Below, in pieces: positions 26,203 through 34,169 of a stretch of DNA of 64,000 nucleotides. A program made the translations under genes and the position numbers. The stretch lies in assembly GCA_947441615.1 (NCBI GenBank), contig CANEUH010000013.1, positions 1 through 64,000 on the forward strand, written 5' to 3'. A model generated the notes under the pieces. The model saw only the letters and a program-made list of their open reading frames with translations, was not told the origin of the DNA and did not search any database. Within the stretch, counting starts at the first letter, position 1, and each line of letters starts with the position of its first letter. This DNA comes from Bacteriovoracaceae bacterium. Lineage in GTDB: Bacteria > Bdellovibrionota > Bacteriovoracia > Bacteriovoracales > Bacteriovoracaceae.

Positions 26203-27065
26203 AAAACTTCATCCTAGGGGCCCGTCCCAAAACACTTTTAGCGGGAGTGATTCCCCCACTGGTTAGTTATGCTTATTTTATGAGTTTTAAAAAACCAAGT
26301 GAACTCACTTATCTTTTTCTTTGTGTCTTTGGGGCTTTATTTATACAGCTCGCGACCAATTTTTTTAATGACGTGATTGATTTTGAAAAAGGCGCCGACA
26401 CGAAAAGAGTGGGTCCCACGAGAGTCACGGCCTCGGGGCTTGTGGACATGAAAACGGTCCGCCTCTGGGCAAAGAGTTGTGTTCTTTTAGGGGCCCTCTG
26501 TGGGATTCCTCTTATTCTTCGCGGGGGATGGCCCTTTGTGGTTTTGGGACTCATTTCTCTGTATCTCACCTACGGCTACACCGGTGGTAAGGTGTCTTTA
26601 GCGTACAGAGGACTTGGGGAGTTATTTGTTTTTATCTTCTTTGGTCTATTTTCAGTGATGGGGTCCTTTTATTTATTTTCTCTCGAGTTAAATACAGGAG
26701 TCGTGGTTCTTGCTTCTATTTTTGGGCTTTTAACGACGACCTTTATCTGTGTTAATAATTTAAGAGATCGAGAGACTGATAAGGAAGTTGGGAAATTAAC
26801 TCTTGCAACAAAGATGAGCCGAGTTGGTTACAAGGCCCTTATTGATTTGACGATATTCTCTCCCTATCTTTTTTGTCTTTATTTTAAAGACACGAAGTCT
26901 TTTTTCATCACTTACCTTGCTCTTCTTCCAGCTGTGAAGTTATCGAAGATTATTCACACAAAATCCGGGGCGGAGCTTAATGAGGGGTTAAAGTTTTCTG
27001 GGATTCATCTCGTGGTTTATTCAACTCTTTTAAGTTTAAGTTTTATCTATGAAAGTTTTTTATAA
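26199..27065 (+). CDS. menA: 1,4-dihydroxy-2-naphthoate prenyltransferase
   Basis: 288 residues with about eight or nine hydrophobic segments. The UbiA-family Asp motif NDVIDFEKGAD (~54-64) and the second Asp region NNLRDRETDKEVGK (~186-199) bind Mg-diphosphate. GARPKTLLAGV at the start is typical MenA. It attaches the polyprenyl tail in the inner membrane. GTG start overlapping menH (GTGA); the end overlaps menC by 17 bases. Confidence 0.93.
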   Translation: MKNFILGARPKTLLAGVIPPLVSYAYFMSFKKPSELTYLFLCVFGALFIQLATNFFNDVIDFEKGADTKRVGPTRVTASGLVDMKTVRLWAKSCVLLGALCGIPLILRGGWPFVVLGLISLYLTYGYTGGKVSLAYRGLGELFVFIFFGLFSVMGSFYLFSLELNTGVVVLASIFGLLTTTFICVNNLRDRETDKEVGKLTLATKMSRVGYKALIDLTIFSPYLFCLYFKDTKSFFITYLALLPAVKLSKIIHTKSGAELNEGLKFSGIHLVVYSTLLSLSFIYESFL

Positions 27066-27897
27066 CATCTACACCCTCACTCCAGTAAAGAAGGCCAATC
27101 GCCTCTCAAATCTAGAGGTGAAAAAGGGAGTGTATCTTAGGGCAGAGTTAAATAATAAAGTTTATTTTTCTGACTACTTTCCCCATGAATCTTTGGGGGA
27201 TAGAAACATCGAAGTTTTTTTAGAGGAGTTTAAGTTTCAGGTTCATGAATATGATAAAAAAGTTTTTCATCATCTATTAAAAGATAACTCTTATCAAAAA
27301 ATAACGCCTAAGCTTTTTTATAATCATAAGCTTTGGTCCAAGAATGAACCCCTTGATGCTCCGGTGATTAAATATAAATTAAACTCCCCAGATGATTATG
27401 GATTCGTGGAAGCTCTCCGAGGAGGCATTTATGTGCGCCTTGATGCCAATGGATTATTCACGAAAAGAAGTTTTGATGAGTTTTTAAAAGGGATCCCGGA
27501 AGAGAAAATGAATCTCATTCATTATATGGAAGACCCCCTGAGGGATACTGACTGGAAGGATCTAAAACTTCATTCAGCACGAGATTTTATTAAAGGAAAT
27601 CCTTATCAATACGAGATCTATAAACCTAATAGATCCTTTCTCCCCGAGACTCAACATAAAATCATCTTTAGCTCTTATCTAGGAAGTGAACTCGGTCAGT
27701 GGCAGTGCTATTCTGAACTCCTAGAATCCGGGGACCTCAAAGCAATTCACGGGATTGTGACCCAAGGGTTTTATGAGGATCAAATGGAGCTATTTACTGG
27801 AAACTATAAAGAGGGCTTTATTGGAAACTCATTGGTGGTTCAAAAACTTTATAAAAAAATGGATGACCTCCCATGGAAAAATTTATGTTCGATGTAA
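27049..27897 (+). CDS. menC: o-succinylbenzoate synthase, diverged
   Basis: 282 residues, enolase superfamily with low overall similarity. The Mg ligands appear as Asp in VRLDANGLF (~127-135) and Glu in HYMEDPL (~162-168), with Lys in IYKPNR as a catalytic base candidate. The GIVTQGFYEDQMELF end and gene order support MenC. It dehydrates SHCHC to o-succinylbenzoate. Shorter than usual by about 40 residues, mainly in the N-terminal capping domain. Overlaps both menA and menE (25 bases). Confidence 0.78.
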   Translation: MKVFYNIYTLTPVKKANRLSNLEVKKGVYLRAELNNKVYFSDYFPHESLGDRNIEVFLEEFKFQVHEYDKKVFHHLLKDNSYQKITPKLFYNHKLWSKNEPLDAPVIKYKLNSPDDYGFVEALRGGIYVRLDANGLFTKRSFDEFLKGIPEEKMNLIHYMEDPLRDTDWKDLKLHSARDFIKGNPYQYEIYKPNRSFLPETQHKIIFSSYLGSELGQWQCYSELLESGDLKAIHGIVTQGFYEDQMELFTGNYKEGFIGNSLVVQKLYKKMDDLPWKNLCSM

Positions 27898-28946
27898 ACC
27901 TAGACTCCACAACGTTGGAAGTTCTTTGCCACAGGGATTTTTCTCACTTAACGGATTTCGTGAAAAAAGAGCTCGCTCCCTTTAACCTTCACGAGCACTT
28001 TGCTCTTTACTCTTCTGGCACCACAGGAGGAGACCTTAAGGGGTATGTGCTTTCTAAAAAAGCTCTCTTTAAAAACGCAGAAGCGGTGAATACATTTTTT
28101 AACCTCACGAACCAAGACACTTGGGGTCTCTCTCTTCCCGTTTATCACGTGGGAGGGCTCTCTGTTTTATGCCGAGCAAAGCTATTGGGTAACAAGGTGA
28201 TTGATTTAAGAAAGTGGGAGCCCCATTCTTGGAGAGAAAAAGTTCATGATGTCACTATCACGTCTATTGTCCCGACTCAGCTTTATGATCTTGTGAAACT
28301 GAATCTCACCTGCCCCAAAAATCTTCGCTACCTCATTGTGGGAGGAGATTATTTAAGTACGAAACTAAAACTCAGGGCCCAGGAGCTTGGTTATCCCGTG
28401 ATTAGAACCTTCGGCATGAGTGAAGTGGGCTCTCAACTAGCTAGTGCCAAGACTTCTGCCTCAGATGAGTTAGAAATTCTTCCGATTCATAAAGTTAAAA
28501 CCATGAATAAAAGACTCTATGTAAAGTCAGAGTCTCTATTTACCCTAGAGTTCACCATAGGTGACTCATTTAAAGTCACAGAGGCCAGAGATCTTCTTGA
28601 TTCTGAGGGCTATTATGAAACAAAAGATAACGCTGAAGTCACACAAAATATTCTCACTCCCCTAGGGAGAGTGGGAGAAGAGTTTAAGGTCGCAGGCCAC
28701 CTCGTGAACTTAAATAAACTCAAGGACACGCTATTTGGGTATCTTCTCGATAAGGACCTCTATGGCCAGATGGAGTTTCAACTTGAAGCTGACGAAAGAA
28801 AGGGCCACAAGCTTATTCTTTTATCCTTAAGAGAATTTAAGGGAGAGTTTAAAGAAATATCAGATAAAATAGCACCAATAAAAATCGATGAGATTAAAAT
28901 CATAAAAGAATTTAACCGCACCGCTTTAGGAAAATTAAAAAAATGA
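27873..28946 (+). CDS. menE: o-succinylbenzoate-CoA ligase, compact form
   Basis: 357 residues, about 100 shorter than common MenE. The AMP-binding motif YSSGTTGGDLKG (~46-57), the middle TFGMSEVGSQ (~180-189), GRVGEEFKVAGHLVN (~267-281) and the C-terminal catalytic Lys in NRTALGKLKK are kept; much of the N-terminal subdomain is missing. Activates OSB with CoA for MenB. A second ATG four codons on is possible. Overlaps menC (25 bases) and the lipocalin gene (ATGA). Confidence 0.87.
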   Translation: MEKFMFDVNLDSTTLEVLCHRDFSHLTDFVKKELAPFNLHEHFALYSSGTTGGDLKGYVLSKKALFKNAEAVNTFFNLTNQDTWGLSLPVYHVGGLSVLCRAKLLGNKVIDLRKWEPHSWREKVHDVTITSIVPTQLYDLVKLNLTCPKNLRYLIVGGDYLSTKLKLRAQELGYPVIRTFGMSEVGSQLASAKTSASDELEILPIHKVKTMNKRLYVKSESLFTLEFTIGDSFKVTEARDLLDSEGYYETKDNAEVTQNILTPLGRVGEEFKVAGHLVNLNKLKDTLFGYLLDKDLYGQMEFQLEADERKGHKLILLSLREFKGEFKEISDKIAPIKIDEIKIIKEFNRTALGKLKK

Positions 28947-29467
28947 AAACAACCCAAACTCTCCTTTTTCTTGTATCATTTATCCTTATGTCGTGTTCAT
29001 CAAAGCTTCCGCCACTAAAAAAAGTTCCTTCCGTCGATATCAACCGCTTTATGGGAAAGTGGTACGTCATTGCCAATATCCCAACCTTCATTGAAAAAGG
29101 TGCCCACAACGCCGTTGAGACCTATACGTGGAATGAAAAAGAAAATAGAATCGACGTCTACTTCACTTTTAATAAAAATAGTTTTGAGGGCGAGAAAAAA
29201 GAATACACCCAAAAAGCTTTTGTGTTTGATAAGAGTGGAAACGAGTGGCGCATTCAGTTTTTCTGGCCTTTAAAGTTTCCTTACCTCATCCTCGACCTTG
29301 ATCAAAACTACACCTATACCGTGATCGGTGTTCCTAACCGAGACTACGTCTGGATTATGGCGAAAACACCAACACTCTCTGATTCAGTGTATGAAGGGAT
29401 CATCCAAAAACTTAAAGCTCAGCATTTTGATGTGAAGCTTATTCAGAAGGTGCCGCAAAGGTGGTGA
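28943..29467 (+). CDS. blc: outer-membrane lipocalin lipoprotein, Blc type
   Basis: 174 residues. Lipobox LMSC gives the lipidated Cys at 18. The lipocalin signature GKWYVIANIP (~38-47), NAVETYTWNE and the closing YVWIMAKTPTLSDSVYE match bacterial lipocalins such as E. coli Blc, which bind fatty acids or lysophospholipids. It is the last gene of the menaquinone operon and overlaps menE by 4 bases; an actual link to quinone is not evident. Confidence 0.9.
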   Translation: MKTTQTLLFLVSFILMSCSSKLPPLKKVPSVDINRFMGKWYVIANIPTFIEKGAHNAVETYTWNEKENRIDVYFTFNKNSFEGEKKEYTQKAFVFDKSGNEWRIQFFWPLKFPYLILDLDQNYTYTVIGVPNRDYVWIMAKTPTLSDSVYEGIIQKLKAQHFDVKLIQKVPQRW

Positions 29468-29545
29468 GGAAGAGAAGTAATGGTGGAGGTGGTTGGTTTT
29501 ATTCTATTTCAAGGTCTTATCTGAAGAGTAGCAAACCTGAAGCAC

Positions 29546-30082
29546 TTAAAAGAAATTAATACGTTCCAAAAAACGCTCAAAAGTTCCTTTCATTTTATTT
29601 TCCTGACAAAACTTTTTAATTTTTTCCTGTGAGTACTCTGAAACTTCGGCCACAGCTAGAGCGGCCTCAAAGGCTTGTTCATCCTTCCAGTGATGGGCCT
29701 TATGCAATCTATCTTTGATACATTCAGTTGGAGTAAGAATTTTGATCATCGTCTTCCCTACCATGTACTGATCAATTTCAGGTTCATTATTTAGGCCAAT
29801 ATCAACGGGGGGACTAGAAAAATCCAACGTAAAAGGACACCCTTTCTTTGCAAAAACTCGAGCTGTAGTTGTAAAACCAATTTCTGCCAAAGCTTCTCTT
29901 ATCTCTTTGTGGTTGTTGCCCCAGCCAAATACAAAATCCAGATCCCCGGACATGTACTTCCCTTTTGAATAGATCGTTGCAACTCCACCACCAACGAGAG
30001 TGACTTCAATCCCTTTATTACCAAGGTGAGTGGCGATATCTTTCCAAAATTCTTCAAGCGTACAATTTGTATAATCAATCAT
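29546..30082 (-). CDS. nucleotidyltransferase-fold protein, likely toxin-type partner
   Basis: 178 residues. The NTase signature is VGGGVATIYSKG followed by GDLDFVFG (~30-52: Gly-Gly, then D-x-D), with a third acidic residue likely in TLDFSSPPVDIG. The C-terminal PTECIKDRLHKAHHWKDEQAFEAAL helix pair is typical of the AbiEii/DUF6036 group, stand-alone NTases of toxin-antitoxin and mobile loci. It overlaps the upstream winged-helix gene by 4 bases, so the two are co-made. Substrate (tRNA, protein) is unknown. The size is smaller than AbiEii. Confidence 0.7.
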   Translation of the reverse strand: MIDYTNCTLEEFWKDIATHLGNKGIEVTLVGGGVATIYSKGKYMSGDLDFVFGWGNNHKEIREALAEIGFTTTARVFAKKGCPFTLDFSSPPVDIGLNNEPEIDQYMVGKTMIKILTPTECIKDRLHKAHHWKDEQAFEAALAVAEVSEYSQEKIKKFCQENKMKGTFERFLERINFF

Positions 30083-30423
30083 CCCTTCTCACCAAGAATT
30101 TCCTTCCCTCTTTTACGAGGCCGCTTCCGGCGAGTATAAATGTAATCAATTCCTTTAGGCCCAAGTTTTTCATACTCGACCTTTATTAAGTTCCGAAGTG
30201 AATCAACATAACTTGATTGCGGATTAAAACTGAACAACCTTACATTTCCAATTTTTCTTGAAACAACTAGGCCTGCGTTCTCGAACTTTTCTAATTGGTT
30301 TTGAAAGGCTTTAATGCCAATTGAAAAATCCTTCGCCAGTTGCCCTGCACTAACTTCATCTTCACGATAAAGTCGAAGGAATATTAGTTGAGCTGTTTTG
30401 TTTCCAAAGATTGTCTCTAACAT
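30079..30423 (-). CDS. winged-helix DNA-binding protein, likely antitoxin/autorepressor
   Basis: 114 residues. An ArsR-like winged helix-turn-helix covers about 5-70 (LIFLRLYREDEVSAGQLAKDFSIG, LEKFENAGLVVSRKIGNVRLFSFNP), followed by a short helix and a strongly basic tail (RRKRPRKRGK). It is the first gene of the pair with the nucleotidyltransferase and has AGAGGA upstream. Three phased palindromes lie in and above its promoter, so it is very probably the repressor of its own operon. Much smaller than AbiEi, so this is only AbiE-like. Confidence 0.75.
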   Translation of the reverse strand: MLETIFGNKTAQLIFLRLYREDEVSAGQLAKDFSIGIKAFQNQLEKFENAGLVVSRKIGNVRLFSFNPQSSYVDSLRNLIKVEYEKLGPKGIDYIYTRRKRPRKRGKEILGEKG

Positions 30424-30450
30424 AGAAATCCTCTGTAAAACTCTTATCTG

Positions 30451-30515
30451 ATTATAAACTAAAATCTTTAGTTTAATAACTAAAAATATTAGTTCTAAAA
30501 CTAAAAAAATTAGTT
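30451..30515 (-). promoter_or_regulatory. promoter with three AACTAA-N5-TTAGTT operators at 21-bp spacing
   Basis: On the minus strand -10 TATAAT (30456-30451) and -35-like TTATTA (30479-30474) are 17 bp apart. The dyad AACTAA-N5-TTAGTT at 30457-30473 fills the spacer exactly; copies at 30478-30494 and 30499-30515 follow. Dyad centres are 30465, 30486 and 30507, i.e. precisely 21 bp apart, two helical turns, which would put bound dimers on one face of the DNA. Confidence 0.8.
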
Positions 30516-30753
30516 AGAAAAAAAATTACTAAGTACTTAGAATTTCGATAAACATGATTTAAGCGAAAACTTCATTCGACAAAAAAAGTCCAACTAAAAG
30601 ATTAAACTCAAATGCTGAAAATTACCGAAGCTATACCATTCCTGATTACATAAAAAGGCAGTGTATGAATTTGTACCCAAGTCCTGGATGCTACTTAGAT
30701 TCGAGTAAAAGGCACTATTGGTGAAAATCGTCCCTCCTGATCCAGAACAAGAC
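30516..30753. other. intergenic remainder between the two accessory units
   Basis: Together with the operators this is a 330-bp gap. It holds a perfect 12-bp palindrome CTAAGTACTTAG (30529-30540), and otherwise no ORF, terminator or repeat that I can support. No terminator was seen after the ATPase gene. Confidence 0.5.
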
Positions 30754-31893
30754 CTAAAAGATCTCTTCCTCAAGGGGCTTGGAAAGCCAGTCACTGGCCG
30801 AAATCACCAAAATTTCATCTCTGGTTGCAGATTTGATTGATTCCTTTATAAGCTGAACACTATGAGAAATTTTTAATCGCTCTTTGTAGAAATATAAAGA
30901 TTTACTTCTGTTCCCATCGTTCAATTTTGCCTCAATTAAACAAACAGGTTTATTATTTTTTAGAATGACGAAATCAACCTCATGCCCGGTTTTGTCTCTC
31001 AAATAATTGAGCTCATATTTATCGCCGTAAAGATCTTCCAAGAATTGGATTCTTTTATAGAGATGAGAAGCGACCAAATTTTCAAATTTTGCACCTTCAT
31101 CACCATTGACCTCGCCATTATCATAAAAATACACTTTAGGCGTTTTAGTAATCGCCTTGGCAACTCCCTTGCCAAAGGGACGAACGACAAAAACAGCATA
31201 GGTCTTTTCAAGTACATTCAGCCATGACTTTGCAGTCTTGGGTGCAATTTCTAAATCCCTCGCAAGATTTGAGACAACCACTTCTGAGGAAACTCGCTCA
31301 GATAGGCCCTGATAAAATAGCTCTAGAAGTGAAATGTCTTTTATGCTTTCTAGCTCCTGGATATCTTGCCTGAAAACGAGTTTCAACTTCTCTTTTCTCC
31401 ATCTTTTCGCGAATATTTCTTTGCCTTCAAAAAATGGCTCCGGAAATCCTCCCAGAGTAATAAGCTTATCCAGATTCTTAATATCAGAATTTTTAAATTG
31501 ATGCTTGAGCTCCGCCAGACACAACGGATGAACTCTCCAACTAAAAAAGCGGCCTAGCATAGAGTCTTGGCCCTTTTTATAAATATCTAGCTTAGCACTC
31601 CCGGTAATAATAAAGCGGTGCTTGTTTTTTTGAGTATCATACGTCCCTTTTAGAAAGTTTTTCCAGCGAGAGAATTTATGAATTTCATCAAGGGCAATAT
31701 ATGTCTCTTCATCGCTCCAGGCGCGCTTTAGAATCAATTTTCTGTGGTCTTGATCATCCCAATTAAGATAAATACCCGGTAAATTTTTGAGTAGATCAAG
31801 GACAAGAGTGGTTTTTCCTGATTGCCTTGGCCCCGACAAGAAAACCATCTTTTTGGAAGCATCGTCTAGGATATATTTGGTGAGGTATCTCAT
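30754..31893 (-). CDS. AAA ATPase with DUF4143 domain
   Basis: 379 residues. The Walker A GPRQSGKTT is at ~21-29, Walker B-like YIALDEIHK at ~66-74 and sensor-1 RFIITGSAK at ~93-101, then the DUF4143 region with a small winged helix (LARDLEIAPKTAKSWLNVLEK) and a PD-(D/E)xK-like end (GHEVDFVI ... LIEAK). This large family occurs as lone genes in accessory regions; the function is unknown, with defence or stress roles discussed. It may regulate itself through the upstream repeats. Confidence 0.9.
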   Translation of the reverse strand: MRYLTKYILDDASKKMVFLSGPRQSGKTTLVLDLLKNLPGIYLNWDDQDHRKLILKRAWSDEETYIALDEIHKFSRWKNFLKGTYDTQKNKHRFIITGSAKLDIYKKGQDSMLGRFFSWRVHPLCLAELKHQFKNSDIKNLDKLITLGGFPEPFFEGKEIFAKRWRKEKLKLVFRQDIQELESIKDISLLELFYQGLSERVSSEVVVSNLARDLEIAPKTAKSWLNVLEKTYAVFVVRPFGKGVAKAITKTPKVYFYDNGEVNGDEGAKFENLVASHLYKRIQFLEDLYGDKYELNYLRDKTGHEVDFVILKNNKPVCLIEAKLNDGNRSKSLYFYKERLKISHSVQLIKESIKSATRDEILVISASDWLSKPLEEEIF

Positions 31894-31895
31894 AG

Positions 31896-31991
31896 GACCA
31901 TTTTAACCCGTAGGTCAAAAAAGTCCAGCCCAAAATGACTTACAGGTCAAAAAAGTCCAGCCCAAAATGACTTACAGGTCAAAAAAGTCCA
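31896..31991 (-). repeat. 32-bp tandem repeats and palindrome upstream of the DUF4143 ATPase
   Basis: A 32-bp unit beginning AGGTCAAAAAAGTCCA is present twice without change (31912-31943, 31944-31975) and half a third time (31976-31991). Each junction carries TGAC-N6-GTCA. Next to the gene lies the imperfect palindrome TTTTGACC-TACG-GGTTAAAA (minus strand; 31901-31920). TGGACT and TAAAAT, 16 bp apart, could be the promoter, giving a nearly leaderless mRNA. Confidence 0.85.
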
Positions 31992-31998
31992 TATCACC

Positions 31999-32895
31999 TT
32001 AAACACCAGAAAGTGAATCCTTAAGTAGTTTCTCTAGCACCAGACTTTGCTTCTCACTTTTCTTTGTAAACCAGAAATAATGTGGACTCACTTTCTTTCG
32101 ATCAAAATAAAGCTCACCTGACTCAATGTCTTTATTTGTACTAAGTAGCCACAAAATAGTATCTGCCCCTTGAAGAGGTGTGCGAAGACGCCCTTCCATG
32201 GTTTTTGCAAACCCGGGTATCGCCTCATCCACTCCCGGAGTCGCGGCCCAACCGGGGTGCATGGCGGTGACTGTTTGATTTGGAAATTCCTTTTTAAAGA
32301 AAGGGAGCATGGTCACCTGCGCTCGTTTGACATTGGCGTAGGTATCAACCTTGTCATATTTATCATTCTTAAAAATAGTCGTCACATCAAGGGCCTTTAA
32401 ATACATACCACCACTTGTGACCCAAACAATGCGGGCCCCATTTTTTAATTTCCCAGCATGAAGTAATTTATGAGCGAGAATATAGTGACCAAAAAGTTGT
32501 GAAGCAAACTGCGACTCCACACCAAAATCGTTCGTGCTAAACTTGTCAGGCATACCACCAGCATTAAGAACTAAGTAATCAAGTGGTTCAACTTCATGAA
32601 CGAAAGAATCAATATCTCGCCAATGGGCCATATCCATTTTTTTAAATTTTAGATTTGAATGAGACTTAAGAAGGGCCTCTCCCTTCACGGCACTTCGTCC
32701 CGTTATCGTGACGTGAACACCTTGTTTTAGCATCTCTAAGGTCGCGGCGAGACCTATACCAGAGGTTCCGCCGGTGATTAAAGCCTGACTCCCCTTCGGG
32801 AAATGATAAGTTTCATCGAAATCTTTTTCGTGCCTTAAATATCCCGAGAGATCAAAACTCCAAAAAATACTCGCATCTAAAATTTTATTCCACAT
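31999..32895 (-). CDS. short-chain dehydrogenase/reductase, DHRS12-like
   Basis: 298 residues from the ATG at 32895, two bases after the stop of the cupin gene; a GTG 51 bases upstream lies inside that gene and is less likely. Rossmann motif TGGTSGIG (~41-48), NAGG (~110), catalytic Ser in WVTSGG and Y-x3-K as YANVKRAQ (~185-192) are complete. The N-terminal extension before the nucleotide-binding domain resembles animal DHRS12 and related bacterial SDRs. Substrate unknown. Likely co-transcribed with the double-cupin gene. Confidence 0.82.
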   Translation of the reverse strand: MWNKILDASIFWSFDLSGYLRHEKDFDETYHFPKGSQALITGGTSGIGLAATLEMLKQGVHVTITGRSAVKGEALLKSHSNLKFKKMDMAHWRDIDSFVHEVEPLDYLVLNAGGMPDKFSTNDFGVESQFASQLFGHYILAHKLLHAGKLKNGARIVWVTSGGMYLKALDVTTIFKNDKYDKVDTYANVKRAQVTMLPFFKKEFPNQTVTAMHPGWAATPGVDEAIPGFAKTMEGRLRTPLQGADTILWLLSTNKDIESGELYFDRKKVSPHYFWFTKKSEKQSLVLEKLLKDSLSGV

Positions 32896-32896
32896 A

Positions 32897-33553
32897 TTAT
32901 GTAAGACCCAGATGCCCCGTCTTAACGAGAATAAGAGTTTCTTCACTCACAAAAGGATGATGAAGGGATAAATGAGGGCTTCTAAGCCATGTCCCTTTTG
33001 GATACTCTCCATGCTCATCTTGAAAGACTCCACTAAGTACAAATATTTCCTCACCACCATAATGACGGTGCGGTAAAAACCTCTCACCCGCGGGCCACCA
33101 CACTAGAGCTGTACCTTCTGTCTGAAATGAATGAAGGGGGAAGACTCTTAAGCCGCCATGGCCTGGTCTCCAACCGTCGGGATCATTTGTGTTGATGATG
33201 ATCCGAGAAGAATCTTCTGGATGAAATTGATTGAGTTTTACAAATAAGAGGCAGCCGTCTTTTGAAAAAGGCGAATGAGCTGAACCAGGGGGATTTCTTA
33301 GATAAGTTCCGGCCGGGTAATCACCTGTTTCATCACTAAAAACACCGTCTAGGACAAATATTTCTTCACCCATGGGGTGCGAGTGAGACTCAAATGAAGC
33401 TCCCGCTTCATAACGAACTAATGAAGTGGCGTGACCTGACTCCGGGGCCGCGCGCTCAAAGGGAATTCGAAATACACTTCCACTCGGTGACGGAAGCCAC
33501 TCTGACTTATTGGTTTCAACCACCAAGCGTTGACTAAAATCCAAGTTTAACAT
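32897..33553 (-). CDS. double-cupin ChrR-like protein
   Basis: 218 residues made of two related cupins. Each has a metal-binding set: SHSHPMGEEIFVLDG (~56-70) and PHRHYGGEEIFVLSG (~160-174), followed by PAGTYLRNPPG or PKGTWLRSPH. The H-x-H...E pattern matches the ChrR-type cupin of anti-sigma factors and metal-dependent oxygen sensors, but the anti-sigma zinc domain is missing, so an enzymatic or sensor role is open. Internal duplication is evident. Likely operon with the SDR. Confidence 0.8.
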   Translation of the reverse strand: MLNLDFSQRLVVETNKSEWLPSPSGSVFRIPFERAAPESGHATSLVRYEAGASFESHSHPMGEEIFVLDGVFSDETGDYPAGTYLRNPPGSAHSPFSKDGCLLFVKLNQFHPEDSSRIIINTNDPDGWRPGHGGLRVFPLHSFQTEGTALVWWPAGERFLPHRHYGGEEIFVLSGVFQDEHGEYPKGTWLRSPHLSLHHPFVSEETLILVKTGHLGLT

Positions 33554-33603
33554 TTTGTCACTTTAGACCTCACTCCTGCAAGAAAAGACCTAAGCAGAAT
33601 CTT

Positions 33604-33918
33604 TTAAGCAACAAGTTTCAAAATATCAGCTTTATTAAACCGGTAGTCTTTCCCTTCTTTAGAGTATTTCACCTTTCCGGCCTTAATATATCTGCGCATT
33701 GTGCTTTCTGAAATATTGAGAAACTCGCATACTTCTTGAAGTGTCATTAAATCAGATGAGGCAAAGAGCTTTAAGGAGTCCGTAATATCAACTCCAATAA
33801 CATGACCTTTTTTATTGTAGCGGACGATAATTCCATCCTTGTAGACAGACTTCGATTCCACTTCGTCTGAGAAATCAATGGAAAGATAGTCTACACTAGG
33901 ATCGTGATATACTTTCAT
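33604..33918 (-). CDS. DUF2283-HTH fusion, likely antitoxin
   Basis: 104 residues. The DUF2283 part (about 1-52: DYLSIDFSDE, YKDGIIVRYNKKGHVIGVDITD) is fused to an excisionase/MerR-type helix-turn-helix (about 57-104: LMTLQEVCEFLNISESTMRRYIKAGKV). DUF2283 genes are commonly paired with DUF4258 genes as toxin-antitoxin modules. Here it follows the DUF4258 gene by one base. The added HTH suggests that the antitoxin binds the operon's own promoter. Confidence 0.8.
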   Translation of the reverse strand: MKVYHDPSVDYLSIDFSDEVESKSVYKDGIIVRYNKKGHVIGVDITDSLKLFASSDLMTLQEVCEFLNISESTMRRYIKAGKVKYSKEGKDYRFNKADILKLVA

Positions 33919-33919
33919 T

Positions 33920-34162
33920 TTAAACCACCTCGAAATCTATCATGACAGTTAATACCTCAAACGACTTATGCTTTTTCGTAATAGTAACGGCTGCAATCAT
34001 ATTATCCGTTCTACCTTTGAGCTTTTTATAATAGATATATTTATCCAAAGACTGCTTTATCACCCCATCCGGCTCCAAAAGTATCATCTCAACTTCTGTT
34101 GTTGAAATCTTCCTTTCGAGCATCCTATCCACTGCATGAGCACGATACTTGACATCCACCAT
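33920..34162 (-). CDS. DUF4258 protein, likely toxin
   Basis: 80 residues: AVDRMLERKISTTEVEMIL (~9-28) is the DUF4258 signature, followed by a beta-rich RelE-like core (YIYYKKLKG, AAVTITKKHKSFEVLTVMI). DUF4258 proteins resemble RelE/BrnT RNases but activity is unproven here. Toxin-first order with the DUF2283-HTH gene one base downstream. No ribosome-binding site is visible before the ATG; the predicted start of transcription is almost at the ATG. Confidence 0.8.
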   Translation of the reverse strand: MVDVKYRAHAVDRMLERKISTTEVEMILLEPDGVIKQSLDKYIYYKKLKGRTDNMIAAVTITKKHKSFEVLTVMIDFEVV

Positions 34163-34169
34163 GATGAGA

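Noticed and set aside
31896-31991. Possible CRISPR remnant in the 32-bp tandem repeats
   Set aside because: The units abut without spacers and no cas genes are nearby; they look like operator repeats of the ATPase gene.
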